Assembly: GCF_010091925.1 (NCBI RefSeq)
Contig: NZ_WVID01000004.1
Coordinates: 62,001 to 126,000 of the forward strand
DNA length: 64,000 bases
Origin: Nostoc sp. B(2019)
GTDB taxonomy: Bacteria > Cyanobacteriota > Cyanobacteriia > Cyanobacteriales > Nostocaceae
Reading direction: 5' to 3'
The notes beneath the pieces were generated by a model. That model saw only the letters and a list, made by a program, of their open reading frames with translations, was not told where the DNA came from and made no database searches. A program made the position numbers and the translations under genes. Positions 51,159 to 60,966 of the stretch are shown here, in pieces. Position 1 is the stretch's first letter. Every line of letters starts with the position of its first letter.

Positions 51159-51446
51159 ATGGCTCATAAGAAAGGAACAGGTAGTACGCGCAACGGTCGC
51201 GATTCTAATGCTCAACGTCTGGGTGTCAAGCGCTACGGTGGTCAAACTGTGCGTGCGGGAAACATTCTCATACGTCAACGTGGCACTAAATTTCACCCTG
51301 GTAACAACGTCGGTATTGGCAGCGATGACACTTTGTTTGCCTTAATCGACGGCGTGGTAACGTTTGAGAGAAAGGGCAAAACCCGCAAAAAAGTTAGCGT
51401 TTATGCAGCTGAAGCTGCCGCAGTTGTTGAGGCAACCGCAAGTTAA
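51159..51446 (+). CDS. rpmA: 50S ribosomal protein L27
   Basis: [21 protein letters not shown] at the N-terminus and [18 protein letters not shown] mark L27. The N-terminal tail reaches the peptidyl-transferase centre. Starts MAHKK without a cleavable leader of the Firmicutes type. 95 aa with a short Ala/Glu tail. Downstream is a cluster of hairpins (51447-51612). Confidence 0.95.
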   Translation: MAHKKGTGSTRNGRDSNAQRLGVKRYGGQTVRAGNILIRQRGTKFHPGNNVGIGSDDTLFALIDGVVTFERKGKTRKKVSVYAAEAAAVVEATAS

Positions 51447-51751
51447 AGTGAAATCGGCGGTTAGAAACCGCACGCCAGTCGCCTCAACGGGGGGCTTCGG
51501 GGCCCCCACGAAGTGGGGATGGGGGGAGACCCCCGCACAGCGCTGGCTTGTCTACACAGGCAAAACCCGCCTCCGCGGGTTAATTTTCCGTTAGCCCACG
51601 GAGGTGGGCTTTGTTTGTATAGCCGCGAATTCTATTCGCCAGGGCTTTAAGTTGACACCAATGCACTTGCCCACTCCACTGATTTATCACACAAGCCTGC
51701 TGTTAGCGGGGCGTTTAGTCCGTGCTGAGTCCTGTAAGGGAGACTGTCGCC
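51447..51751. repeat. Hairpin cluster between rpmA and the GST gene
   Basis: Several strong stems occur: GGGGGAGACCCCC near 51523, AACCCGC/GCGGGTT (51564-51581) and AGCCCAC/GTGGGCT (51593-51610) followed by TTGTTT. The last one can end rplU-rpmA transcription. The region is GC-rich and resembles dispersed Nostoc repeats. Confidence 0.6.
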
Positions 51752-52804
51752 ATGACCAACTCAACTCCAATGGATGACGGCAAAAATGTTAGAAAGAAAA
51801 AAGGCAAGTCACTTCCTCCAAAGCTGATAATCTGGCTGGGGAAGTTTGTTTGGACGACTCTCTGGCACATAATGATGTCAAAGCTGGCTCCCCGCAATCA
51901 ATCGGGAGCGTACATCCGTCCCAACAGCCAGTTCCGAAAGTTTATCGGCACAGAGCCAGGAAATCCGCATCCACCAGCAGCGGGGCGCTATAAACTTTAT
52001 GTTGGGCTAGGCTGTCCTTGGGCGCACCGAACCCTGGTTGTGCGATCGCTCAAAGGACTCGAAGCTGTAATATCGGTATCAGTCGTGTCTCCTTCTTCAA
52101 CAGAAGGGGGTTGGGTGTTCGACCAAGAAGACGAAGGTTGTCGCACACTTGCGGAGTTATATCAGCTAGCAGAACCCGGCTACAGTGGACGCGCTACAGT
52201 TCCAGTATTGTGGGATGATCAAACGAAAGCGATCGTTAACAATGAGAGTGCAGAAATTATCGTCATGCTGAACTCGCAGTTTAATGAGTTCGCCAACAAT
52301 CCTACACTAAATCTCTACCCAGAAGAACTTAAAGAGAAAATTGATTGGTGGAATGAGAAAATTTACCATGCAGTGAACAACGGCGTTTATCGTTGCGGTT
52401 TTGCCCAAACCCAAGAAGCATATAATCAAGCCTGTAATGAACTGTTCGTGACTCTTGATGAGATTGACACAGCATTGCAGACTAATCGATATTTGTGTGG
52501 AAAAAATCTTACGCTTGCAGATATCCGTTTATTCACAACGTTATTTCGTTTTGATAGTGCCTACTACGGGTTATTTAAGTGCAACCGTCAGCGAATTCGA
52601 GACTATCAAAATTTGGGAGCCTACTTACGTGACTTATATCAGCTTCCAGGTGTTGCTGATACTTGCGACGTAGAAAGCGTCAAGCGGGATTACTACGGTA
52701 ACTTGTTTCCACTCAATCCCGGTGGAATCATCCCCAATGGGCCTGATATGGCATACCTTTATGAACCACACAATCGCCAAAGTATCGGCGTGGGGGCTTC
52801 ATAA
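51752..52804 (+). CDS. Glutathione S-transferase (glutathionyl-hydroquinone-reductase-like)
   Basis: The N-terminal thioredoxin-like domain has the active-site [15 protein letters not shown] near residue 88, with a Cys typical of Omega/Xi classes (YqjG/ECM4/PcpF). The C-terminal helical domain holds [23 protein letters not shown]. The ATG at 51752 has GGGAG upstream and is preferred to a GTG at 51722. 350 aa. It reduces glutathionyl-quinones and related conjugates (family knowledge). The preceding hydrophobic N-terminus is not a clear signal. Confidence 0.8.
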   Translation: MTNSTPMDDGKNVRKKKGKSLPPKLIIWLGKFVWTTLWHIMMSKLAPRNQSGAYIRPNSQFRKFIGTEPGNPHPPAAGRYKLYVGLGCPWAHRTLVVRSLKGLEAVISVSVVSPSSTEGGWVFDQEDEGCRTLAELYQLAEPGYSGRATVPVLWDDQTKAIVNNESAEIIVMLNSQFNEFANNPTLNLYPEELKEKIDWWNEKIYHAVNNGVYRCGFAQTQEAYNQACNELFVTLDEIDTALQTNRYLCGKNLTLADIRLFTTLFRFDSAYYGLFKCNRQRIRDYQNLGAYLRDLYQLPGVADTCDVESVKRDYYGNLFPLNPGGIIPNGPDMAYLYEPHNRQSIGVGAS

Positions 52805-52857
52805 GTTATCTTGAGAACATATTCCTCGATAGGTGCATATCTGAAGTTGGTATAATT

Positions 52858-53739
52858 GTGAACCAAATTAATCGAGTGGCAATTGTTGGCGGAACTCACG
52901 GTAATGAATTCACAGGGGCTTATCTAGTCAAAAAGTTTAGCCAGTTTCCTGATTTGATTGCTAAGCCCAGTTTTGAAACTGTGACTCTGCTAGCAAATCC
53001 TAAAGCTTTTGCAGTAGGAAGACGATATATAGAGAAGGATTTAAATCGCTGTTTTCTTAAACAAGAACTGCAAGATCTGACTCTCGAAAGTTACGAAGAA
53101 TTACAAGCTAAATCAATCAAAAATATTCTAGCATCAAGTGCAAAAAAGGTAGATTTTATCTTGGATTTGCACAGTAGTACAGCCAATATGGGTCTGACGA
53201 TTATTCTAGTAAATAATCATCCTTTCAACTTTAAGCTAGCTGCTTATCTAAGCTATATTAACCCCTTAGTTAAGGTTTATCGCTGCTCTTTTCAATCATT
53301 TGAAGAAAATCCATTTCTGAATGCTCTGTGTGAATTAGGCTTTGCAATTGAGGTTGGCCCCGTTGCTCAAGGCATCTTAAAATCGACACTGTTTCAGCAA
53401 ACAGAAAAACTTGTTTATGAGGTTTTGGATTATCTAGAACGATTCAACCAGGGCGAGATTCCCTCAACCAACGAAACGCTGCTCATGTATCAGCACTTAT
53501 CCGTTGTAGACTACCCAAAACAAGAGGATGGCGCAATCTTTGGGATGATTCATCCAGAGTTGCAAGATAGGGATTATCAAGCTCTAAACCCAGGAGATCC
53601 GATGTTCCTAACCTTTAATGATGAAACAATTGTTTATCAAGGTGAATCCACCGTCTGGCCTATTTTTATTAATGAGGCTGCTTACTATGAAAAAGGGATT
53701 GCAATGTGTTTGACACAAAAGCTGCGAGTCAATCTCTAG
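52858..53739 (+). CDS. Aspartoacylase/succinylglutamate-desuccinylase-like deacylase
   Basis: It is a zinc hydrolase that removes N-acyl groups from amino acids (family knowledge). [12 protein letters not shown] (near residue 10) is the zinc-site motif of AspA proteins, KDLNRCF (near 60) is the arginine motif and [11 protein letters not shown] (near 100) the next zinc ligand. EVGPVAQG contains the catalytic Glu. 293 aa is standard. The start is a GTG at 52858. Its role in aspartate or N-acetylaspartate-type turnover is inferred from family. Confidence 0.85.
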   Translation: MNQINRVAIVGGTHGNEFTGAYLVKKFSQFPDLIAKPSFETVTLLANPKAFAVGRRYIEKDLNRCFLKQELQDLTLESYEELQAKSIKNILASSAKKVDFILDLHSSTANMGLTIILVNNHPFNFKLAAYLSYINPLVKVYRCSFQSFEENPFLNALCELGFAIEVGPVAQGILKSTLFQQTEKLVYEVLDYLERFNQGEIPSTNETLLMYQHLSVVDYPKQEDGAIFGMIHPELQDRDYQALNPGDPMFLTFNDETIVYQGESTVWPIFINEAAYYEKGIAMCLTQKLRVNL

Positions 53740-53863
53740 AATTCTTTGTATTCTTGATAACTAAAATAATTAACCTTGACCAATCCTATAGATGGAGGGA
53801 ATAGGTTTGCGAATAAAGATAAATTTATTTCTAGAATGGTCTATTATTCCAATGTCTTTGCTA

Positions 53864-53904
53864 ATATCCTCCGGGAGTACCCCATCCTGGAGGATATTTT
53901 TTTT
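53864..53904. terminator. Intrinsic terminator-like hairpin
   Basis: AATATCCTCC (53864-53873) and GGAGGATATT (53889-53898) form the stem, followed by TTTTTT. It is read on the plus strand, about 130 bp after the aspartoacylase gene. Confidence 0.7.
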
Positions 53905-53920
53905 GCAACTGCCATGTCTA

Positions 53921-54018
53921 ATACCAATTTAAAAAAAGAATGTGATAGACCATGTAGAGACGTTGCAATGCAACGTCTCTACCAAAGGATTTGTTGCAAT
54001 CATTAATTGAATCGGTAT
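53921..54018. mobile_element. MITE-like repeat, copy 2 (98 bp, reverse)
   Basis: Same terminal repeats (ATACCAATT and AATCGGTAT) and the same internal GAGACGTTGCAATGC palindrome as 28699-28801, in reverse orientation. Small differences lie in the middle. Confidence 0.75.
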
Positions 54019-54079
54019 AATATCAGTCAATAGGTTGGGTATTAAAGTTAAAAACCTTGAAATTAGTAGGTTGGGTAAA

Positions 54080-54143
54080 GCAGAGCAAAACCCAACACTA
54101 AACTTTAATTGTTGGGTTTCGTTCCTCAACCCAACGTACTACT
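54080..54143. repeat. Inverted repeat of AGGTTGGGT/ACCCAACC type
   Basis: Two inverted GTTGGGT motifs are separated by about 45 bp. This pattern is widespread in Nostoc chromosomes. It lies between the MITE and the dynamin gene. Confidence 0.5.
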
Positions 54144-54350
54144 AGCATGTCTACAAAGCAAAGTTATTGAAGCGTTGTTTCAAATATTCATTGGGTTTTA
54201 GTCTGAAAAAGAGACTTTCATCTACCAATAGTTAGAAGGTTGGTTAATCGCAATCTTCTAATTAAAACGAATTGTTTTATGCGTGATATTACGGTACTCA
54301 AACTAATTAAATGATTAATAAAATATACAGTAATATTTTGGGTGCTAAAT

Positions 54351-56828
54351 ATGTCAGATATGCTACCTCAGTGCAAAAGTTTGAAAGAGCAAGTTGAGTT
54401 TATATTACAACTTTTACAGCAAGAACCAACACTACGTTCTCAAGATATTACATCTGTACAAACTTCACTCAGTAAAGCGATTGCTCCCAAGTTTGAGATT
54501 GTATTTGCAGGTGCATTTAGTGCGGGTAAGTCAATGCTAATCAATGCACTGTTGGAGAGGGAGTTACTATACAGTGCAGAGGGACACGCTACAGGTACGG
54601 AATGCAAAATTGAGTATGCAGAATTAGATAAAGAACGTGTTGTTTTAACGTTTTTAAGTGAAGCAGAGATTCGAGATCAAGCAGTTTTGTTGTCTCAGCA
54701 GATGGGATTTAATACAGTAGCTAATATCAATCAATATGATGTAATTAATTTGCTACGTCAAGGTTGTGAAACTATTATCCAGCAAGAGGGTGGTGAGAGT
54801 AAATCGGAACGGGCAAAACAAGCGAAGGCGTTGATACTGTTATTGAAGGGGTATGTAGCAAACCGCGATCGCATCCACACGGTTAATAATGCCACATATT
54901 CAATGGAACAATTTAACTTTTCCAATCTCAAGGAAGCGGCTGGATATGCACGTCGTGGTAGCAATAGCGCTGTTTTAAAACGGATAGAATATTACTGCAA
55001 CCATCCTCTATTGCAAGATGGCAATGTAATTATTGATACTCCTGGAATTGATGCACCTGTGGAGAAGGATGCACAATTAACTTACGCCAAAATTCAACAT
55101 CCCGATACTTCAGCGGTGGTATGTGTGTTAAAACCTGCTTCGGCTGGGGATATGACAAAGGAAGAAACGGAACTTTTAGAAACGATGCGGGAGAATGGGG
55201 GAATACGCGATCGCGTTTTTTACATTTTTAACCGGATTGATGAAACTTGGTACAACACTCAGCTACGGCAACGATTGGATGATTTAATTACTGGGCAGTT
55301 TCACAATACCAGTAGAGTTTATAAAACTAGCGGATTATTAGGATTTTACGGCAGTCAGATTAAACAGACAAGCGCACAAGACAGATTTGGTTTAGATTCT
55401 GTCTTTGCAGAAAGTGTTAAAGGTTTGGATGGTAGAGAAGAAACACCACAATTTATTAACGAATTTAATCGTTATTGTGCTAACTCAGGTAAATTGTCAG
55501 CTAGTAAATTCCGCATTTCGGTAAACAGCTTTGAAACCTCAAATGAGAACTATGTACGGATTTTAACTGAACAAGGAACGCCATTAGTTAACCAGCTAAT
55601 TCAAGATAGTGGTATTGAGGAATTCCGCACAGCTATTACTCGCTATCTTACCGAAGAAAAGCGTCCGCAATTATTTAAAAATCTAGCTGATGATTTGGAA
55701 GATATTTGTATTAAATTGAAAAAACATTATCAGGAAGTGCAGCGAAATTTAGATAGTCAACCGCGAGAAATTGAGGCGATGAAGGCGCAAGAGTTACAGC
55801 GCCTCAACCAGCAACTCCAGGAATTTGGCAAAGACTTTAGCCAGCATATCACCACAGAAGTTAATCAATTAATTAATAATTCTTGTGACGTTTTTGAAGC
55901 AGACTTTCGGCAATTACAATCACGAATGATTCGCCGTTTAGATGAGTTGTTAGACACATTTTCTGTTGCTCATGCTTATCGGCGTGCAACCCTCAGCCAT
56001 CCGCGCAATGCTACTGCGCCTTTAATTGCCATTTTAGTAGAAGCATTTTATTACTTAGCAAATCAATTAGAAGACATCTTAGTTGAGTCGTCTCAACAAA
56101 TTATTATGAATTTTTTCCAGCGATTAATCGAAAAGGTTCGTAAGTCAGAATACTATCGCCAATTATATCGCTTATTAGGTAATGATGGCGGAATTGAACA
56201 AGAGATCAGAATTGTAGAAAAACAAGTAACTCAAGCGTTAGTGAGTGCAGCTAGTGTAGAGTGCGATCGCTTTGTGCGTGAAAGTCCTAGATTTTACGAT
56301 GAAGGCACTTTTTCTATATATCAATTTCGTCAGACTTTGCTACAAACTTCTCAAGGTTATGACTGTGAAAGCATAGTAGAAGCAGAACCCGCAATTAGGC
56401 AATTATTGAAGTTAGATTTTGAGCCAAAAGTTTCTCAAACCATTCGTAAATCTTTCCGCCAAACCGTCAACCAAACCCTCAAAACTCTGTTATTACCAAT
56501 GGCTGATCAGCAAGCGGATGAAATTTTGCAGCAGTACCCTCATGCACGTGCGTTTTTAGAGAAAACGCTGGAAAAAGAAGCTGAGGATAAGATTGCTCAT
56601 AATCGGCGATCGTTGAGTGCTATTGAAGAGAAGATTGAGGTATATAATTCAGCAGCATCTAATATTAATAGTTGTTTGCAAGCAATGCAATTGTATGATC
56701 ATTTGCTACCTGTAATTGGTGATGCAGATTCTCTAAATTTGGCAACTGATTCACAAGTCGATAATATCTTGTCAAATAACGGTATTGTTATTTCAGATGG
56801 TTTATTACATGGAATAACACAAACTTGA
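54351..56828 (+). CDS. Bacterial dynamin-like GTPase, 825 aa
   Basis: The G1 motif GAFSAGKSMLINALL (near residue 56), the switch/G2-type ATGTECKIEY and G3 DTPGID (near 230) are visible. The G4 motif is less clear, near FNRID. The C-terminal half is long helical coiled coil, and hydrophobic segments near residues 560-600 may act as a membrane paddle. Such proteins remodel or protect membranes. The ATG at 54351 is preferred to a GTG at 54342. No second dynamin gene adjoins it. Confidence 0.85.
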   Translation: MSDMLPQCKSLKEQVEFILQLLQQEPTLRSQDITSVQTSLSKAIAPKFEIVFAGAFSAGKSMLINALLERELLYSAEGHATGTECKIEYAELDKERVVLTFLSEAEIRDQAVLLSQQMGFNTVANINQYDVINLLRQGCETIIQQEGGESKSERAKQAKALILLLKGYVANRDRIHTVNNATYSMEQFNFSNLKEAAGYARRGSNSAVLKRIEYYCNHPLLQDGNVIIDTPGIDAPVEKDAQLTYAKIQHPDTSAVVCVLKPASAGDMTKEETELLETMRENGGIRDRVFYIFNRIDETWYNTQLRQRLDDLITGQFHNTSRVYKTSGLLGFYGSQIKQTSAQDRFGLDSVFAESVKGLDGREETPQFINEFNRYCANSGKLSASKFRISVNSFETSNENYVRILTEQGTPLVNQLIQDSGIEEFRTAITRYLTEEKRPQLFKNLADDLEDICIKLKKHYQEVQRNLDSQPREIEAMKAQELQRLNQQLQEFGKDFSQHITTEVNQLINNSCDVFEADFRQLQSRMIRRLDELLDTFSVAHAYRRATLSHPRNATAPLIAILVEAFYYLANQLEDILVESSQQIIMNFFQRLIEKVRKSEYYRQLYRLLGNDGGIEQEIRIVEKQVTQALVSAASVECDRFVRESPRFYDEGTFSIYQFRQTLLQTSQGYDCESIVEAEPAIRQLLKLDFEPKVSQTIRKSFRQTVNQTLKTLLLPMADQQADEILQQYPHARAFLEKTLEKEAEDKIAHNRRSLSAIEEKIEVYNSAASNINSCLQAMQLYDHLLPVIGDADSLNLATDSQVDNILSNNGIVISDGLLHGITQT

Positions 56829-56989
56829 TATCTATGGTTATAATACGGTTTGCATTAGCACTCTTCTAGCTTTTTTTGTCTGGGTAAAGGGTAAAAGGGC
56901 AAGGAAAAGGGTAAATGGATTTGTTCTTCTCTTTCCCTTTTGCCAATCCCTAATCCTCAGCCCTCAATACTGTGCCCCCTTTATCGTTT

Positions 56990-58183
56990 ATGTTTTATAA
57001 AAGAGTTTTGTCAGGGTTTGCATTATTATTAAGTCTTATTAGTCTGTTTCTCAGTTCTTGGATTATTATTCCTGCTCCAAATATGCTTTTACTTCCGCTA
57101 GCAGTGGGAGCGCCAGAAATTAGTCCCTGGTTGTTTGGATTAAATTTGCTTTGTTTGCTCCTTGCTTTTTTCTGCATCCGCCAGCGTCAACTACAACGTC
57201 TAGTCTGCACTTTAAGTTTAATTGGATTGCTAATTTGCGCGTCGGTGCTAGTGAATATACCACTAACTCAAATGCAAATGGCGAAAGCTATGAAACAAGG
57301 ATTAGGTACAGATTATCTAGAGCAAATTCCAGTCCAAATAAGCGCTAAGATGCAAAGCTATCCCTTTTCCTTAGTTAATACTTTCCGGGGTATTCCATCA
57401 GGTAAAACGCGTCATCAAACAGGTATTATCTTTGCTACTTCTGCGGGAGTACCATTAAAAATGGAGGTTTATCAACCCCCAGCAGTGGGTAAATATCCAG
57501 CAGTGGTTGTAATTTATGGTGGAGCTTGGCAATATGGCAGTCCTCGCGCCAATTTTGAGTTTAATCAATATATAGCAAGTCGGGGATACACGGTATTTGC
57601 AATTGACTATCGACACGCACCAAAATACCGATTTCCGGCTCAGCTAGATGACGTACGTACAGCCCTCAACTTTATTCACAAACACGCAGATGAATATGAA
57701 GCTGATCCAGAACGCATGGTACTATTAGGACGTTCCGCAGGCGCACATCTGGCAATGCTGGCTGCTTATCAACCAGATGCATTACCTGTCCGTGCTGTGG
57801 TGAACTATTACGGGCCTGTTGACTTAACTGAAGGATATAAAACACCACCACGTCCTGATCCCATCAACTCCCGCGCTGTTTTAAAGGCATTTATCGGCGG
57901 TTCTCTAGAAGAATTACCTAATCGGTATCAAATTGCTTCGCCGATAAATTACGTGACGCGCTCTTTACCACCAACTTTATTAGTCTACGCCAGACACGAC
58001 CATTTAGTACAAGCACGATTTGGCAGGCAGATGTACGAACGGTTACGTAATGGGAACATTGCGGTTTTTTTAGAGATTCCTTGGGCAGAACACGCTTTTG
58101 ATGCCATTTTTAATGGTGTTAGCAATCAATTAGCGTTATATTACACCGAGAGATTTTTGGCTTGGGCATTGTTTAGTCAATAA
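56990..58183 (+). CDS. Membrane-anchored alpha/beta-hydrolase esterase, 397 aa
   Basis: Three hydrophobic segments cover residues 4-95 (LSGFALLLSLISLFL and following). The hydrolase domain has VVIYGGAWQYGS for the oxyanion hole (HGG-like, with Tyr in place of His) near residue 175. The nucleophile is in LLGRSAGAHLAML (Ser near 245). WAEHAFDA supplies the final His. The family is carboxylesterase/HSL-like. The substrate is unknown. The ATG at 56990 is used, since a GTG at 56972 adds six residues without a site. Confidence 0.8.
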   Translation: MFYKRVLSGFALLLSLISLFLSSWIIIPAPNMLLLPLAVGAPEISPWLFGLNLLCLLLAFFCIRQRQLQRLVCTLSLIGLLICASVLVNIPLTQMQMAKAMKQGLGTDYLEQIPVQISAKMQSYPFSLVNTFRGIPSGKTRHQTGIIFATSAGVPLKMEVYQPPAVGKYPAVVVIYGGAWQYGSPRANFEFNQYIASRGYTVFAIDYRHAPKYRFPAQLDDVRTALNFIHKHADEYEADPERMVLLGRSAGAHLAMLAAYQPDALPVRAVVNYYGPVDLTEGYKTPPRPDPINSRAVLKAFIGGSLEELPNRYQIASPINYVTRSLPPTLLVYARHDHLVQARFGRQMYERLRNGNIAVFLEIPWAEHAFDAIFNGVSNQLALYYTERFLAWALFSQ

Positions 58184-58458
58184 TTTCATCATCAAGAGAA
58201 GCCTTTAAAAATAGCAAACATCTCTATTGTGTTTTTGGTTGATGCATACTGTTGACAAGCAAGAAACTGCGATCGCGAAAGCTAGTCATATTGGATAACT
58301 GCGCGAACCATTACATTTATCGAAAAATATGCTGTGAAAAGTCATAGACTTTCAAGGGTGAATGCGTCAATATATCGCTTGTGTAGTGACGAATTTTATT
58401 AACAGCGAGTATAATTTTTGAATATATTTTGTAAGCGATTTATAAAATTAAGGTAGAT

Positions 58459-58812
58459 ATGGAAGATAACTGGTATTTACAAGAATGCAGTGATAATGAT
58501 GTTATTTCATCCAAGGATAAACTATTTAAACTTGGTAAATTTAGAGATGCACTAAATTATGCATTCACTAATAGAGTGATAAATATAATAAATGGAGCAT
58601 TCCAAGAAAAAAAATTACCAACGCCTAACACACAAGAATTATTAACTAGCGGTTTAGATTGCGAAATTTTAAAGATAGGTTCAAAAGGCTGGCAACCGGG
58701 AAAATTAAGAATCAAAGTTACCCTAGAGTTTTGTCCAGATGAACCAAAAACCAACGAATCCGAATCGCCTTTAGATGACCTTCGCCGCATGATTAAAGAA
58801 GGTGACTCATGA
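58459..58812 (+). CDS. KGK-domain protein, 117 aa
   Basis: The N-terminal half has the KGK-domain pattern known from cyanobacteria: [19 protein letters not shown] and [17 protein letters not shown] (in pieces). Function unknown. The tail is acidic. The stop overlaps the ATG of the HNH gene by 4 bp (ATGA), so the products are linked in expression. Confidence 0.8.
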   Translation: MEDNWYLQECSDNDVISSKDKLFKLGKFRDALNYAFTNRVINIINGAFQEKKLPTPNTQELLTSGLDCEILKIGSKGWQPGKLRIKVTLEFCPDEPKTNESESPLDDLRRMIKEGDS

Positions 58813-59054
58813 CCAAAACTCCCCGCATTCGCATCCCGCCTGAAGTCAGAAAATATGTTTTTCAGCGTGATAAATACCAATGCCAAAGCTGTGGTAAAAC
58901 AACTTTAGAAACTGACCTCACTATTGACCACATTATCCCCCTCGCTCAAGGTGGTCAAAACGATATCAGTAACTTACAAACTCTTTGCTTCATCTGCAAC
59001 CAGCAGAAAACAGATAAAACTGACCACCGCTTCCGGCGATATTTTGATCTTTAG
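58809..59054 (+). CDS. HNH endonuclease, 81 aa
   Basis: The HNH motif is clear: [31 protein letters not shown], then CNQQKTDK. The two CxxC pairs bind zinc and the central His is catalytic. At 81 aa it is a minimal HNH protein. Coupled translation with the KGK-domain gene suggests that the latter regulates or targets it, which is an inference. Confidence 0.8.
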   Translation: MTKTPRIRIPPEVRKYVFQRDKYQCQSCGKTTLETDLTIDHIIPLAQGGQNDISNLQTLCFICNQQKTDKTDHRFRRYFDL

Positions 59055-59088
59055 GTTAGTTTAGGATGGACTGTTAGTTTTAAGGTCT

Positions 59089-59352
59089 ATGTCTCCAAAC
59101 GTCAACAGCAATTCCCGAAAATTCGCCACAGTTAAAACCACGGTTTTGTACCTCTTCGCTGCGATGCCTGCGGCGGGCTACGCCTACGCTATTTTAGTGG
59201 CAGCCTTTCCCTGGCTATATGAAGTTAAAACGAAAGCTGGAATCAACATATCACGTAGCCGCCACGCTGGAACCTTTTTAGAGAAGCATACTCACGGACT
59301 CTTTAGGTGTGAGTGGCTTTATCCCTACCGTTGCGATCGCCCTCAAGGCTAG
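59089..59352 (+). CDS. Doubtful small protein with repeat-derived segment, 87 aa
   Basis: The open frame contains the dispersed repeat at 59161-59189, read as AAMPAAGYAYAI. The remainder (LYEVKTKAGINISRSRHAG) has no known motif. It may be a short gene extended by the repeat or a chance frame. Confidence 0.25.
   Translation: MSPNVNSNSRKFATVKTTVLYLFAAMPAAGYAYAILVAAFPWLYEVKTKAGINISRSRHAGTFLEKHTHGLFRCEWLYPYRCDRPQG
59161..59189. repeat. Dispersed GATGCC repeat (forward copy)
   Basis: GCGATGCCTGCGGCGGGCTA begins the 29-bp unit. Same family as 8960, 17609 and 17811. Confidence 0.7.
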
Positions 59353-59381
59353 ATATAGGGTTGCCCAGTAGATATTTAGAA

Positions 59382-59432
59382 CCACAGATAAACACCGATA
59401 AACACCGATAATTTATTAGTGTTTATCTGCGG
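59382..59432 (-). terminator. Inverted repeat at the end of the ABC-permease gene
   Basis: CCACAGATAAACAC and GTGTTTATCTGCGG pair, with internal AACACCGATA direct repeats. It overlaps the last bases of the minus-strand permease gene and may terminate the operon. No strong T-run follows. Confidence 0.45.
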
Positions 59433-60247
59433 CTGCTTTTTAGTTTTGTCGAACTCACATGACGTAATAAATCTGTAAGCTGGTGATCTCGATTAAAGAG
59501 AACAAGAAAAGCTAAGATAACAACTCCCATTGTGGCGATCGCAACTCCTGCTGCTTGTGCAAAAATAATTACAATCTGGTAGCGTATAGCATCATTAGGA
59601 TTTGCTCCAGCGAGAATTTGACCGGTCATCATTCCCGGTAGGCTAACTAATCCCATCACCATCATTGAGTTTATAGTCGGAATCATTCCTGTTCTCAGGG
59701 CTTCTTTAACAGTTTGATGTGCAGCTTCCCAACGGGTTGCGCCCAAAGTCAGTAGGGCCTCTATTTCCCCCCGATGACTAATTAAGTCCTCCATAAACCG
59801 ATCCAAACTCAAAGAAGTACCCGTGAGAGCATTACCCAACACCATACCCAACAGGGGAATGAGATACTGTGGTTCGTACCACGGCTCTACGCGTACAATG
59901 CCAGTAACTATTATCCCGGTAACTAAAAAGGAACCGCTTAAAAGGGAAATGAAATTGTTCCAATAAATACTTGTAAACCGTCTGCGCGTACGGTTGACAC
60001 TGGATACACCAGCAATAGCTGTCATGCCCAAAGCCAAAAGTATGATCAATACAGGGTTGCTGAGAGTAAACACCCACTGTAATATGTACCCTACCAGCAA
60101 CAACTGCACTACCATGCGTAGCGAGGCTATCCCCAGACTTTGCTCTAGTCCCAACCGCAAGACCAAAGAAAGCCCTATATTGATCAGAATAAACAAAGTC
60201 GCCAAAGCTAGTTGTCCATAACTTATCTGGATATAATTGGCTTCCAT
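59423..60247 (-). CDS. ABC transporter permease, FetB/UPF0014 type
   Basis: The permease starts at ATG 60247, which overlaps the ATPase stop (TGATG), and contains about seven hydrophobic segments. The family signature PLLGMVLGNALTGTSLSLDRF, then VKEALRTGMIPTINSM and VSLPGMMTGQILAGANP (in pieces) matches YbbM/FetB. In E. coli FetAB exports iron or affects its homeostasis (family knowledge). 274 aa. The longer frame from 60352 would extend into the ATPase gene and is rejected. Confidence 0.85.
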   Translation of the reverse strand: MEANYIQISYGQLALATLFILINIGLSLVLRLGLEQSLGIASLRMVVQLLLVGYILQWVFTLSNPVLIILLALGMTAIAGVSSVNRTRRRFTSIYWNNFISLLSGSFLVTGIIVTGIVRVEPWYEPQYLIPLLGMVLGNALTGTSLSLDRFMEDLISHRGEIEALLTLGATRWEAAHQTVKEALRTGMIPTINSMMVMGLVSLPGMMTGQILAGANPNDAIRYQIVIIFAQAAGVAIATMGVVILAFLVLFNRDHQLTDLLRHVSSTKLKSSRR

Positions 60248-60948
60248 CAGTCTTTTTCCTTCAAGGTAATTTGGCGGCTGGTAATGCGTTCTAACTGGGT
60301 TGGGTCGTGACTTGTCCACAGATATGCCCGTTGTGGATCTTGATGTTGCCAAACTGCAACTAAAGCCTCTAAACTTTGGGCAGTTCCACCATCCAATGAG
60401 GCAGTAGGTTCATCCAGTAGTAGTATTTTTGGTGAAAGTTGCAAAGCTCGCAAAAAGGCGAGAATCTGCGCTTCACCACCAGAAATAGCGCTCACCGGAC
60501 GCTGCAAAAAGTCAGCCGTTTTATGCAAAAGATGCAGATAGTCTAGAATTAACTGACGGTTGTAAACTTGATGGCGGTGAACTGCTAATCGATAAACTTT
60601 CTGGAGATTTTCCTCTACAGTTCCTTCCCACAAGGCTGGCCGCTGGTGCAAGTAGATAATTTGGGAACGATAGCTAGGTATAAACCAGGAATTCATCGGC
60701 TGTCCCTGAAAAATAATTTGCCCTGCTTGTACTGGATCTAGACCAGCTAATGCTCGTAACAGCAAGCTTTTACCAGATCCAGAAGCACCGATCACGGCTA
60801 CTCGTTCCCCTGGAAACAATTGAAAACTCAGGTGACTCCAGATCCAGCGTTTCTCAACTGTTCGACCTAAGTCTTGTACAGAGAGAATAGGGTTTTTGGG
60901 AGACAGTTCTAGTTCACTAGTCTGGCTTTGGGTAAGTTGATTTTTCAT
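60247..60948 (-). CDS. ABC transporter ATPase, FetA-type
   Basis: Walker A is GASGSGKSLLLRAL (near residue 57), the ABC signature SAISGGEAQILAFLRAL near 150, and Walker B ILLLDEPTASLDGG near 170. 233 aa. It partners the permease gene by TGATG overlap. The pair resembles FetAB. The next gene upstream, the acylase, is in the same direction 19 bp away. Confidence 0.85.
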   Translation of the reverse strand: MKNQLTQSQTSELELSPKNPILSVQDLGRTVEKRWIWSHLSFQLFPGERVAVIGASGSGKSLLLRALAGLDPVQAGQIIFQGQPMNSWFIPSYRSQIIYLHQRPALWEGTVEENLQKVYRLAVHRHQVYNRQLILDYLHLLHKTADFLQRPVSAISGGEAQILAFLRALQLSPKILLLDEPTASLDGGTAQSLEALVAVWQHQDPQRAYLWTSHDPTQLERITSRQITLKEKD

Positions 60949-60966
60949 ATTGTCTCCCCAGAATCC

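Noticed and set aside
53776-54006. 76-codon frame after the aspartoacylase gene
   Set aside because: It crosses the terminator hairpin and enters the MITE-like repeat. The composition is not protein-like.
59994-60221. Plus-strand frame opposite the FetB-like permease
   Set aside because: It is antisense to a gene with a clear family signature and has no independent motif.
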